This document shows, piece after piece, positions 1 to 7,763 of a stretch of 64,000 nt of DNA (positions are counted from its first letter, which is position 1; each line of letters opens with the position of its first letter). Where the stretch lies: positions 1 through 64,000 of the forward strand of contig JBCFBK010000033.1 of the NCBI GenBank assembly GCA_038562555.1, written 5' to 3'. Under the pieces are notes generated by a model. That model saw nothing but the letters and a program-made list of their open reading frames with translations. It had not been told where the DNA came from and searched no databases. Origin of the DNA: JBCFBK01 sp038562555. GTDB lineage: Bacteria > Bacteroidota > Bacteroidia > Bacteroidales > Prolixibacteraceae. Made by a program: the position numbers and the translations under genes.

Positions 1-120
1 TGTCAATCGGTTGAAGAACATCAAACGACAAATGTATGGCCGAGCTGGTTTTGAGTTGCTAAGACGAAAAGTAATTCTTTCCAACACCGGATAAATCTTC
101 ACCAAAAGTGATGAAGAACC
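1..120 (+). mobile_element. Right end of an ISL3-family insertion sequence (partial)
   Basis: The window opens inside an insertion sequence. Frame 2 (2-94) encodes the last 30 residues of a transposase ending in a taa stop at 92-94, with the signature VNRLKNIKRQMYGRAGFELL typical of the C-terminus of ISL3-family transposases. Just beyond it the sequence ends at 120 in a terminus that reads GGTTCTTCATCACTTTTGG on the minus strand; a GG-plus-TCTTC start is typical of ISL3-type inverted repeats. The element sits in the 3' part of the minus-strand PepSY gene. The left end and target duplication lie outside the window, so the exact boundary at 120 is inferred. Confidence 0.8.
2..94 (+). CDS. ISL3-family transposase, C-terminal fragment (cut by window start)
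   Basis: Only the last 30 codons are in the window. The residues VNRLKxIKRxMYGRAxFxLLRxRV form the conserved tail of ISL3-family DDE transposases, where the segment follows the catalytic Glu. The stop lies 26 bp from the inferred element end, which is the usual arrangement for these elements. Nothing can be said about whether the rest of the transposase is intact. Confidence 0.78.
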   Translation, partial: VNRLKNIKRQMYGRAGFELLRRKVILSNTG

Positions 121-425
121 AGTTCCTTCGATGAATAGGAGGCGATTCCGGTCGATTTGTCATAACTGCCGTTTTGAAACCGGATGATTCCGTTTTCTTC
201 CTTCAACAGCTTAAAGTCCCGGAGATGCAAAGCCGGCCCGAGCTCTGAAGCTCCCATGCCGGGCGCGAGTTTCTTTTGAAGCTGTGTTTCACGCTTCAGG
301 AGATCGGTGTCGCGGTAGATCAGGATAATCCCGCTCAGGGCGTAAATAAGAACGAGTCCGGCAATAAAATACCCGATATCGCGGTGCAGCAAGCGCATGT
401 AACGGTTCAGTGTATGTGTTTTCAT
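99..425 (-). pseudogene. PepSY-associated TM helix protein, truncated by an IS
   Basis: The reading frame starts with MKTHTLNRYMRLLHRDIGYF followed by one hydrophobic helix (about residues 18-38) ending in SGIILIYRD, the pattern of small Bacteroidota PepSY-associated transmembrane proteins (HRDxGYFxxG...YxLSGIxL). The genuine sequence stops near codon 101 (..SSKEL) at position 121. The last residues (VLHHFW) and the stop codon come from the terminus of the ISL3-type element at 1-120. Family members are roughly 180-210 aa and carry a second membrane helix that is missing here. Related proteins accompany TonB-receptor iron systems as putative inner-membrane reductases. The truncated product is probably non-functional. 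Confidence 0.72.
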
Positions 426-504
426 TAGCTATGTATCAGGAATGTTTACATCTTTATGTGACAGTCAGACTTTTCTTTTGCTGTTTAGTTTAAAGGCGAA
501 CCGC

Positions 505-2109
505 CTAGTCAACAAGCAGCGTCTTTGATTTTGGATATTTCACGGCATATTCCAACACGAATTCCTTTTTTTCGGCGGGAGCCAGGGTGAATTCCCATTT
601 CATTTCACCTGTTTCCGGATGATGCACCGCTCCCGTGTGCTGCCGTACCGAAACTTCGATTTCTTCGGCGGTGGAGACCGGAACCTGATCGAGAATCACC
701 ATGTTGATTTTCTGTGATTTATTATTTTTTACCGTGGTCGTCCATCCGCGGATCACCTCTTTTTTGCTTCCCATAAACTGCTTGGACGAGAATTCGCCGG
801 CCTTTTCGCGTTTCACGCTGACGTTTTTGTCCCTTCCCAGCGAAATTTCAAGGGTGTCGGAGGCAACCAGGGGATCCAGAACCGTTTTGCCGACAAAGGT
901 CCCTTCAAAGAATACACTGGCTTCTCCTTCCAACAGGTTATACTGCTCGAAACCGGGGATCCGGGCAATGAGGAAAGCATCCTTGTCCATTTTCGGAACG
1001 CAGTAATACTGAAAGATCGCGGGCAGTTCGATCGCGACGACCTCTACTGCATAGCTTTTATTGTCGGGTTTGATTGTGTAGGGCGTTTTAATATCAAAGC
1101 TGATGGCGGTCTGATTTTCCTGCCGAACGACGGGCACCGGCGAACTGGCTGTACCTCTGATCCTGATAGGGGGTGTATCTTCCTTTTCGGTATCGGCCAT
1201 CTCCAGGACGAGGTTTTCCCGCTGCATCTTGTAAATCGGCGCTGGTTCCGGATACCGCAGGTAATAGGTTTCCAGCTTTGGCGCCACGCCCGAAACGTTG
1301 GGATTGGACGAAGACAAACGCAGTTTTACATTGTTCCACTCTTCCTTTGTATCCTGCCTGACATTGGCTTTATAAATCAGTTCAACAGGCTCTGAAACGG
1401 TGTTCGCCCGGATGTCGTACGACGGCGACCAGCCGCAGTTGCCAGCCACGTAGGTCAGTTCAAACAACGCTGACTGATTTTTTTTAGCGTCAACCGTAAC
1501 CAGGATTTCTCCCGAGGGAAACTCTTTTTTCAACGACAGGGAATTAAGCTGGTTCTCCAGATCCGTTTTCTCCTTCTGCAAGGTAATCAGGCTTTGTGCC
1601 CGTTCAATTTCCTTCAGTTTCAGTGCCCTGAGCCTGTTCCTGTAAAAATCGGCTGCTTCCTGCAGGCTGGCCACGCTGACGGCCTGATTTTTACCGCCAA
1701 TCTCGCTGTTTTTCTCCAGAAATGCCATCTCCTGTATCAGAATATCCTTGTAGGCGCTTTCAGTTTGTATCGTAGCATCGAGCTCTTTCAGCCGTGTTTT
1801 CAGACGCTTCAGTTCGTCCGAATCTTCCGCTTTGTCCAGGTAGTTTTGCAGGTGTAAGACCGACAGGACCGTGAGTTCTCCGGCGGCTTTTACCTGAATG
1901 CTTTTGGGGTCGATAAACGGGGAAAGGTTGGCAAATTTAAGGATCGACTTTCCGGGGGTCAGCTCAACTGATTTCGTCCGGGTTATCTGTGCTCCTTCCA
2001 TAAAAACGGTTACTTCGGCGGCTTCTGTTTTGATTTCCTTTTCCAATGGTTTCTGCGAAAAAGCGATGCCCGACAGCAGACATAAAAAGGCGGTCAATAA
2101 TTTTTTCAT
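505..2109 (-). CDS. MuiA-family protein (DUF4140/DUF4139)
   Basis: This 534-residue protein has a signal peptide (MKKLLTAFLCLLSGIAFSQ), an N-terminal DUF4140-type segment at about 30-110 with the typical VTVFMEGAQITR, a coiled-coil stretch at about 95-195 rich in Lys, Glu and Leu, and a C-terminal DUF4139 beta-rich region at about 205-534. This is the architecture of the family called mucoidy inhibitor A. Family members are exported and their biochemical role is not established. It is monocistronic on this view: the next minus-strand gene upstream begins 60 bp away but encodes an unrelated cytoplasmic cupin. The start is a clean ATG before the signal peptide. Family assignment is firm, function is not. 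Confidence 0.87.
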   Translation of the reverse strand: MKKLLTAFLCLLSGIAFSQKPLEKEIKTEAAEVTVFMEGAQITRTKSVELTPGKSILKFANLSPFIDPKSIQVKAAGELTVLSVLHLQNYLDKAEDSDELKRLKTRLKELDATIQTESAYKDILIQEMAFLEKNSEIGGKNQAVSVASLQEAADFYRNRLRALKLKEIERAQSLITLQKEKTDLENQLNSLSLKKEFPSGEILVTVDAKKNQSALFELTYVAGNCGWSPSYDIRANTVSEPVELIYKANVRQDTKEEWNNVKLRLSSSNPNVSGVAPKLETYYLRYPEPAPIYKMQRENLVLEMADTEKEDTPPIRIRGTASSPVPVVRQENQTAISFDIKTPYTIKPDNKSYAVEVVAIELPAIFQYYCVPKMDKDAFLIARIPGFEQYNLLEGEASVFFEGTFVGKTVLDPLVASDTLEISLGRDKNVSVKREKAGEFSSKQFMGSKKEVIRGWTTTVKNNKSQKINMVILDQVPVSTAEEIEVSVRQHTGAVHHPETGEMKWEFTLAPAEKKEFVLEYAVKYPKSKTLLVD

Positions 2110-2170
2110 AGCAGCGCAGTTGTTTTTTTATTTTTAATACGGGAAAAACGCGTCATAAAATCACCTGATT

Positions 2171-2656
2171 TCAATCGGACGAATCGGTAAACAATTCGAT
2201 CGCCTCTTTAAGATGATGGAACTCCCGGATCAGCGGTTTCCTTTTTGCCAGTTCGAAATCGGCAAAGTCAAATCCCGGGGCGACGGTACAACTCACAAGC
2301 GAAAAACCTGAACCATCTTTCACACGGGCAGCAAACCAGGTGTTTGCAGGAACGACGGCCTGCGGGATTTCTCCGTTCTCCAGCTGATTGCCGAGAATCG
2401 TTACGACCAGTTGTCCCCCTTCAATCTGAACGAGCTCCAGCGGCTCTCCCAGGTGGAAATGCCAGATTTCGTCCGACTGGATCCGGTGAAAGTGAGATTT
2501 ATCGTCATTTTCGAGCAGGTAATAAATGGCTGTACAGACATTTCTGATCCTGCCATGGTTTTTAACCTGAGTACGTGACCGGTAAGTTTCCCGGTAATAC
2601 CCTCCTTCAGGGTGGGCCTGCAATTGCAGTTGCCGGATGACGTCGCTGGTGTTCAT
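2171..2656 (-). CDS. Cupin_5 (DUF985) family protein
   Basis: A 161-residue single-domain cupin. The family signature HPEGGYYRETYRS lies at residues 15-27, and the metal-site motif appears as SHFHRIQSDEIWHFHLG at about 54-70, with the second motif (AGxxFxxV-type turn) around 105-125. Length matches the family. DUF985 proteins are soluble beta-barrels whose substrates are mostly unknown; some are described as sugar-epimerase-like. No signal peptide is present, so it is cytoplasmic. It begins 144 bp downstream (in its own direction) of the L,D-transpeptidase stop, with a possible -7 box in between, so it may be transcribed separately. Confidence 0.85.
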   Translation of the reverse strand: MNTSDVIRQLQLQAHPEGGYYRETYRSRTQVKNHGRIRNVCTAIYYLLENDDKSHFHRIQSDEIWHFHLGEPLELVQIEGGQLVVTILGNQLENGEIPQAVVPANTWFAARVKDGSGFSLVSCTVAPGFDFADFELAKRKPLIREFHHLKEAIELFTDSSD

Positions 2657-2752
2657 GATTTCTGGTTTATCCCTGTAATAATCAGGTGCATTTTTAATCC
2701 CGGATTAAACCTGATATCCGGCAGTCTTTGCACCGTGAGTCTGGTCGTTGAT

Positions 2753-2760
2753 CAAAGTTA
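2753..2760 (-). promoter_or_regulatory. Possible Bacteroidota -7 box (TAACTTTG)
   Basis: On the minus strand these bases read TAACTTTG, a full match to the Bacteroidota -7 consensus TAnnTTTG, about 97 bp upstream of the cupin start. No convincing -33 TTTG partner was found at the expected 19-21 bp spacing, so this is a weak call. Confidence 0.3.
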
Positions 2761-2800
2761 ACTAACTTTTTAACATTGCGGTGCGCATCCCGCGACTAAA

Positions 2801-3565
2801 TTATTGAAGGCCGGTGAATAGCTGGTTCGCCGGATTCAGTACCTGCGATTTCGCGAGAAAACGTTTGTCAGGGTAGTAAATAAACAAGCAACTGCCGTCG
2901 CGAATGGTATTGATCAGTTTTTTAGAAATGTCTGGCGGGAGCGAAGGACAGCCAAAGCTGCGGCCCAGCCGGCCGTACTTTTTTATAAATTCGTTGCTGA
3001 CGTAGTTCGCGCCATGCATCACAATGGCCCGGTTGCGGGCATTATCGTTGAAGTCCTTGTCCATTCCTTCCAGGATCAGGGAGAGCCCATGTTTGCCCTG
3101 GTAGGTATTTCCGGTGAGATAAAAGCCCAGCGAGCTCATGTAGGTGCTTTCGGTGTTGGAAAAGTTCCGGGCATAAACTCCGCCGGAGTTTTTACCATGC
3201 GCTACCAGATCGTTATAAAGTATTTTCCTGTTTTGAAGATCGATCACCCAAAGGCGCTTTTCGTTTGAAGGCAGACTAAAATCGATAATGGTTAGGATAT
3301 CTTTTTTTATGGCGCCGGGAACAGACTTCAGGTTATTGAATCCTTTTAAGGCAACAGCAAGCACTTCTGCAGCGGGCAAAGTTTTCCCCCGATTGGCCGA
3401 AAGCTGCCGGTACAGCGCTTGCGTACCGGTATACATCGGAGTATTTAAAGGTTCTGAATGCCGGACTGAACCCTTCAGTTCAACAAGGCTAACTTCCGCA
3501 ATCCAGCAAAAGATTAAAATAAAAACGGTTAAAAAGACTTTTTTCATCATACACACATCGCTCAC
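2801..3565 (-). CDS. Murein L,D-transpeptidase (YkuD_2 type)
   Basis: A 254-residue exported protein (hydrophobic segment at 8-22 after MSDVCMMKK; the ATG for MMKK is an alternative start). The catalytic region carries VMHGANYV and GRSFGCPSLPP, with the nucleophilic Cys at about residue 204 in the SxGC motif of the YkuD_2 subfamily. Such enzymes form 3-3 crosslinks or attach proteins to peptidoglycan meso-diaminopimelate. Its ATG overlaps the TGA of the upstream transpeptidase gene by 4 bp (ATGA at 3565-3562), indicating translational coupling and joint action in the cell wall. Assignment from motifs is strong; the preferred reaction is not visible. Confidence 0.85.
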   Translation of the reverse strand: MSDVCMMKKVFLTVFILIFCWIAEVSLVELKGSVRHSEPLNTPMYTGTQALYRQLSANRGKTLPAAEVLAVALKGFNNLKSVPGAIKKDILTIIDFSLPSNEKRLWVIDLQNRKILYNDLVAHGKNSGGVYARNFSNTESTYMSSLGFYLTGNTYQGKHGLSLILEGMDKDFNDNARNRAIVMHGANYVSNEFIKKYGRLGRSFGCPSLPPDISKKLINTIRDGSCLFIYYPDKRFLAKSQVLNPANQLFTGLQ

Positions 3566-5241
3566 TGTTTCTTTTCCCGGAGCAAAGGTAATGATAATTT
3601 ATCAAAACCATAAATATCGTTTCTGAATTGGACCTGTCCCTTTGGATCGACCCAGGCCGTCTGATAGATCATATGCACCGGTATTTTTTCCCGGAGAGTG
3701 ACACTTCGTTTCTTATTTTCAGCAAGCATTTTTCGGATACTGTCGGACGAAAGTTGCCCCTTTAGCAGGATTTCGGCAAGCTCAACCGGTTTCTCCAGCC
3801 GGATGCAACCGTGGCTGAAGTTCCGCTGGTACTGCTCAAAAAGGTGGTCGGCCGGAGTATCGTGCAGATAAATGTTATACTGATTTTGCATCATAAATTC
3901 AAGCTTGCCGAGCGGATTGTTTTTGCCTGGCGGCAGAACAATGCTGAACGGGAAATCTTCGGCGGTGATTTCTGACCAGTCTACCTCTTCCGGGTCGATC
4001 GTATCCTTGCTGTTATAAGCGCCTTTCAGTAAGGCATAATTATTTTTAGTGAGGTATTCCGTGTCTTCCTTAATTTTCGGAAGCATTTCCCTGGTCGCGA
4101 TACTGGCCGGTACGTTCCATGCCGGATGGAAAATGACAGAACGCAGGGAATCATTCAGGATGGGGGTATAGGCTTCGTTTTTACCGACAACAACGGCCAT
4201 GGTAAGTGCCGGTTCCCCCTTTTCATAATAGTGAAATGAGAAAGCGGGGATATTGATGATGATAAATTTTTCATCCAGTTTTTCCGGCAGCCACCTGATC
4301 CGGTCGAGGTTAATCCTGATCTGGTTTATACGTTCTTCCAGGGGTCTGTTTATTTCAGTTAGCGTATTTCCGCTAACCAACCCATCGTCCTTCAACCCAT
4401 GCCGGCGCTGGAAATTTTTCACTGCCCTGCCGAGTTGCCTGTCAAACTTCGGAGCCTTGATATAGGCCGAATCTGCTTGCTGAAGGTCACCCGTCGCCAG
4501 CAGGATTTTTTTAAGTTTAACAACGTCTTTTCCCGAGTCTTCTTCCTTTAAGGCCGGAATGGATCCGGCCGGGCTCAATCCGTTCTGAGACGTTGCCGAA
4601 GTAAACCGGCTCAGCGCATCTTTCAGCAGACGATACTGCTTGTAGCCCGGCTTCAACCGTTCGAGCGACCGGGCTATTTTTTTTTCTTCCAGGGCTTCCC
4701 GTAAATGTTCGCTTAGTTTCAGGTTTTTCGGATAAGTTTCCCAGATCAGATCGAGCTTTTCCGGGTTTATCCTTCCTGTGAGCAGGTCTGACGCGTAATC
4801 CAGGTACGCTTTAGTCAGGATCAGATCCAGACGAGCGAGTTGCCGGGGGAGCGAATCATTTCCTTCCTTTGCTTTTTTTAATGCTGAAACGGCGGCCTCT
4901 GCCTCAGCCGCCTTGTAAAGTTCTGCAGATAATCCCTCTTTACACGACAACCGCAATTCATTCAAAAGTTCCTTCGCGTTTCTGGTGACCGCTTTATTCG
5001 CAATCCAGGCGAGCCTGTAATGCCGAAGGCTGTAAAACGTACTGAGTTCTTTCGGCCATTTTACCGAGTCGGAAAAATCGGCATAATCACTGACCTTGAT
5101 ATCGTCGTATTCGCCCGAAAAACCGAAGAATTCTTTCAATGACTTGGTTCCTTCACCATCCCGTCCATGTTTTTTGGTGTCGCAGCTTTGGAAAAATAGA
5201 AAACCGGCCAACAAGCCGGGAATAAACAAATACCTCATCAA
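3562..5241 (-). CDS. YcbB-like L,D-transpeptidase lipoprotein
   Basis: This 559-residue protein has a lipobox leader (FLFFQSC at about 14-20), a scaffold region, a peptidoglycan-binding_1 domain at about 240-310 (GRAVKNFQRRHGLKDDGLV) and a YkuD catalytic domain with IYLHDTPA and the motif FSHGCIRLEKP, placing the catalytic Cys near residue 477. The order and length match LdtD/YcbB-type enzymes, which make 3-3 peptidoglycan crosslinks. It is the first gene of a two-gene unit with the YkuD_2 protein, sharing ATGA. Lipidation suggests anchoring to a membrane on the periplasmic side. Confidence 0.88.
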   Translation of the reverse strand: MMRYLFIPGLLAGFLFFQSCDTKKHGRDGEGTKSLKEFFGFSGEYDDIKVSDYADFSDSVKWPKELSTFYSLRHYRLAWIANKAVTRNAKELLNELRLSCKEGLSAELYKAAEAEAAVSALKKAKEGNDSLPRQLARLDLILTKAYLDYASDLLTGRINPEKLDLIWETYPKNLKLSEHLREALEEKKIARSLERLKPGYKQYRLLKDALSRFTSATSQNGLSPAGSIPALKEEDSGKDVVKLKKILLATGDLQQADSAYIKAPKFDRQLGRAVKNFQRRHGLKDDGLVSGNTLTEINRPLEERINQIRINLDRIRWLPEKLDEKFIIINIPAFSFHYYEKGEPALTMAVVVGKNEAYTPILNDSLRSVIFHPAWNVPASIATREMLPKIKEDTEYLTKNNYALLKGAYNSKDTIDPEEVDWSEITAEDFPFSIVLPPGKNNPLGKLEFMMQNQYNIYLHDTPADHLFEQYQRNFSHGCIRLEKPVELAEILLKGQLSSDSIRKMLAENKKRSVTLREKIPVHMIYQTAWVDPKGQVQFRNDIYGFDKLSLPLLREKKQ

Positions 5242-5330
5242 TACCTCCCTGAATTATATTTATCCCGGAAGGAATGCAAGCACTATGCCAAAGCGGGTTG
5301 ATGTGAAAGCCACGAACGGAAGGCACCAGG

Positions 5331-5702
5331 TCAGTGGTCGTCGACTCTTTTCCCGCAATGCGGGCAAAAATGGCCCTTTTTCCGGCTGTTGACCTTATTG
5401 ATAAATCCGGCGCTGATCAGACCGGTTGGCAAAGCCACCAACCCGATCCCCAGTACCGCAATAAACCCGCTCATCAGGTACTCAAACGAGAACACAATCA
5501 GGCAAAAGTTTTCGAAGTGTGAAAGAAAAGTCCCGTATCTGGCATTAATATCCGCAACCGATTCCCCGATTATTGCAAATACGCTTAATAAAATGAGTGC
5601 GGTGATAATGTAATCGAAGACGAGATAGCGTTTTTTCCCATGCGAACCTTTTTCGACCAGATTGTAAATCCATTCTTTGTGTTGAAGTTGAGCCGTTGTC
5701 AT
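5331..5702 (-). CDS. Ion channel protein with large in-frame internal deletion
   Basis: The 123 residues match the two ends of a voltage-gated ion transporter (Ion_trans family) but not its middle. The N-terminus WIYNLVEKG..FDYIITALILLSVFAII corresponds to the pre-S1 segment and S1, then FLSHFENFCLIVFSFEYLM to S2. This runs directly at about residue 77 into SGFIAVLGIGLVALPTG and ISAGFI, which is the S6 helix, followed by the usual C-terminal FCPHCGK zinc-ribbon-like tail. S3, S4, S5, the pore loop and the TVGYG filter are missing, leaving under half of the usual 260-290 aa. The frame is preserved. It cannot form a normal pore; a decayed gene is the simplest reading. Confidence 0.75.
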   Translation of the reverse strand: MTTAQLQHKEWIYNLVEKGSHGKKRYLVFDYIITALILLSVFAIIGESVADINARYGTFLSHFENFCLIVFSFEYLMSGFIAVLGIGLVALPTGLISAGFINKVNSRKKGHFCPHCGKRVDDH

Positions 5703-6103
5703 AAATTCAAGGAGTTGATTTAAGGCATTTGTTCTGAATGCGAAAGAAAGCCGCGTTAAGAAATTGTAACGAGTCAGGCAAGGAGCGCCTGTTTGGGAAC
5801 CGTTACGGCTAATTTTTCGTTTTCGCGGGATTTAATTACTACCTTTGTGTCCTTAATTATCCTCCCGTCCGATTGCTCTTGCATTTTCAGACAGGGGCAA
5901 AAAGCTTGAATAACGCATGAAATGAGCATGATTAGAGAGACACCAAAGTGGTAATATAGAAATCAAGCGAATTCCGTGTGACCATAAAAAACAAATTATT
6001 TACTGATGAAACGAACATGTTGCGCGACTACGCAAACACCAAAGAAAATAATTTTAAGTACCATGTGAGTTCCATCAGACAATTAAAAACAAATTATTTA
6101 CTG
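5703..6103 (+). other. Long 5' region of the helicase gene, with one promoter-like box
   Basis: This divergent gap holds no convincing gene. It contains a TAnnTTTG box at 5840-5847 and the first copy of a 25-bp repeat at 5987-6011. The reading frame from the helicase can be extended back to a GTG at 5978, but that stretch (MTIKNKLFTDETNML...) does not resemble the family's N-terminus, so most of the region is likely untranslated leader. Confidence 0.5.
5840..5847 (+). promoter_or_regulatory. Possible -7 box (TACCTTTG) of the helicase gene
   Basis: TACCTTTG matches TAnnTTTG exactly and lies about 257 bp upstream of the preferred helicase ATG, which would give a long leader. A clear -33 element was not found. 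Confidence 0.35.
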
Positions 6104-6109
6104 ATGAAA
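5987..6109 (+). repeat. 25-bp direct repeat spanning the helicase start codon
   Basis: Two identical 25-bp copies, 5987-6011 and 6085-6109, lie 98 bp apart. Each ends in tactgatgaaa, so each carries an ATG preceded by the same leader. The second copy supplies the helicase start at 6104. The first opens a 20-codon frame (MKRTCCATTQ...) that stops just before the second copy. Confidence 0.8.
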
Positions 6110-7369
6110 TTTGAAGAACTGAACATTATAGCGCCGATTTTAAGGGCGCTTAAAGAAGAGGCATACACTGAACCCACACCCATACAGGCAAAAGCCATTC
6201 CGCTTATCCTTAACCGGCATGATGTGTTGGGGAGTGCCCAGACCGGGACCGGTAAAACGGCAGCATTCGCGATTCCGATCCTGCAACATCTCTTTCTGGA
6301 CCGCCGGCAAACTAACCATTCGCGGAAAATTAAAACGCTTATTGTCACGCCAACCCGTGAACTGGCCATTCAAATTGGCGAAAGTCTTGACGTTTACGGC
6401 AAATACACCGATATAAAAAATACGGTCATCTTTGGCGGTGTTAAGCAGGGTGCCCAGACAAATATTCTTCGCAGCGGGGTTGATATCCTGGTTGCTACAC
6501 CCGGGAGATTACTGGATTTAATGGATCAGGGTTATGTTACGCTCGATCATATCGAGTATTTTGTACTCGATGAAGCAGACCGGATGCTTGACATGGGTTT
6601 TATCAATGAAATCAGGAAGATCATTGCCAAACTGCCGTCGCAGCGCCAGTCGCTGTTCTTTTCGGCAACCATGCCTGCCAATATTGTTGAACTGTCGTCG
6701 AAGATCCTGAAAAACCCGAAAAAGGTTGATGTAAGTCCAATTTCGTCTACCGCCGATACCATTCAGCAATATTTATATTTCACCAACCGGAACGATAAGA
6801 AAGATCTGATCCTTCATATTCTGAAAGATCAGGCGATAGATCCGGTGCTGCTGTTTGCGAAAACCAAGTTTGGCGCCGACAAAATCGTCAGACATTTAAA
6901 AAAGCAAAATATTAAATCGGAAGCCATTCATGGCGACAAGGCGCAGAACCAGCGTCAAAAGGCGCTGGAGAAATTCAAGAACCGGGAGATCCGGGTTCTG
7001 GTGGCTACCGATATCGCCGCACGGGGTATCGATATTGACAAACTCAAATATGTAATCAATTATGACATTCCTAATGTCGCCGAAACTTACGTTCACCGTA
7101 TTGGAAGGTCGGGACGCGCGGGCGACGAGGGGATTGCCATATCGATGTGCGAGCCCGAAGAAAACGCGTACGTCAAAGACATTGAGCGGTTGATTAACCA
7201 GCGGATCAACCGCGTTGAGAATAATCCTTTTCCGCAAACGGAAAAGCCGATGACTGAGAAGGAAAAAAAGGAATTTGAGAAAGAAAAGCAGCGCAGGAAG
7301 CAGGAATTTTTTGCATCGCGGAAGAAAGATCAGAACCGTTCTTCCGGTTACTCCAGACGATTTGCTTAG
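6104..7369 (+). CDS. DEAD-box RNA helicase (RhlE-like)
   Basis: All core helicase motifs are visible in order: Q motif (TEPTPIQ), AQTGTGKT, PTRELAIQ, TPGRLLD, DEAD, SAT, LLFAKTK, ATDIAARGID and HRIGRSGR, followed by a short Lys/Arg-rich tail (KKEFEKEKQRRKQEFF), the layout of RhlE/CsdA-like RNA helicases used in ribosome assembly and cold adaptation. I chose the ATG at 6104 (MKFEELNIIAPILRALKE), which gives the standard family N-terminus and about 421 aa; the same frame is open back to GTG 5978. A rho-independent terminator follows at 7458. Duplication of the start region suggests altered translation control. Confidence 0.92.
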   Translation: MKFEELNIIAPILRALKEEAYTEPTPIQAKAIPLILNRHDVLGSAQTGTGKTAAFAIPILQHLFLDRRQTNHSRKIKTLIVTPTRELAIQIGESLDVYGKYTDIKNTVIFGGVKQGAQTNILRSGVDILVATPGRLLDLMDQGYVTLDHIEYFVLDEADRMLDMGFINEIRKIIAKLPSQRQSLFFSATMPANIVELSSKILKNPKKVDVSPISSTADTIQQYLYFTNRNDKKDLILHILKDQAIDPVLLFAKTKFGADKIVRHLKKQNIKSEAIHGDKAQNQRQKALEKFKNREIRVLVATDIAARGIDIDKLKYVINYDIPNVAETYVHRIGRSGRAGDEGIAISMCEPEENAYVKDIERLINQRINRVENNPFPQTEKPMTEKEKKEFEKEKQRRKQEFFASRKKDQNRSSGYSRRFA

Positions 7370-7763
7370 GGTCTGAAAAAACATCTGTCAGGCCGGGTAA
7401 AACCCGGAAAAAAAGACGGACGAACGAAATACCTGTTTCATTCGCCATTCAAAAACAGGCGGGATCAGATTCCCGCCATGATTTTTTTTATCCGTTCCCA
7501 CGATTGATCCCGGGCATTCTTGTTTTCCGGTGAGGCTTCGGGGCTGTCGCCCGCCCGCGTGCAGGCATTGGCAAAACGGGGATTGGTTCTCCTGCCGTTT
7601 GTTCAACTATTCAGTGCAATCAGACAATATCATTTTTACCGGTAACGTTAGCGTTCATGAAGATGGAACTAACAAATTGCGGATTCCTTTGTTTCTATCA
7701 GTTACCGAAATCCTTCATAACCGCAGTTCCGTCAGCAAAGAGATAAACTTAAATCAAATACGG
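7370..7763 (+). other. Intergenic region between helicase and OmpA-like lipoprotein
   Basis: Apart from the terminator at 7458-7489 no gene is supported. The frame of the downstream OmpA gene is open back to 7530, but the extra 78 residues contain no domain and would bury the signal peptide, so they are left out. Confidence 0.5.
7458..7489 (+). terminator. Rho-independent terminator of the helicase gene
   Basis: The arms GGCGGGA (7458-7464) and TCCCGCC (7471-7477) form a perfect 7-bp GC-rich stem with a 6-nt loop, followed after ATGA by a run of T (7482-7489). It sits about 90 bp beyond the helicase stop. Confidence 0.65.

Noticed and set aside
5987..6109. Direct repeat considered as a CRISPR or phage attachment site
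   Set aside because: Only two copies, with the start codon of a housekeeping gene inside; no cas genes, integrase or tRNA nearby.
7404..7424. CCGGGT/ACCCGG hairpin after the helicase gene considered as a terminator
   Set aside because: It is followed by A rather than T on the plus strand; the hairpin at 7458 with a T run is the better candidate.
7530..7763. N-terminal extension of the OmpA-like frame
   Set aside because: The lipoprotein signal peptide starts at 7764, so the upstream part is unlikely to be translated with it.
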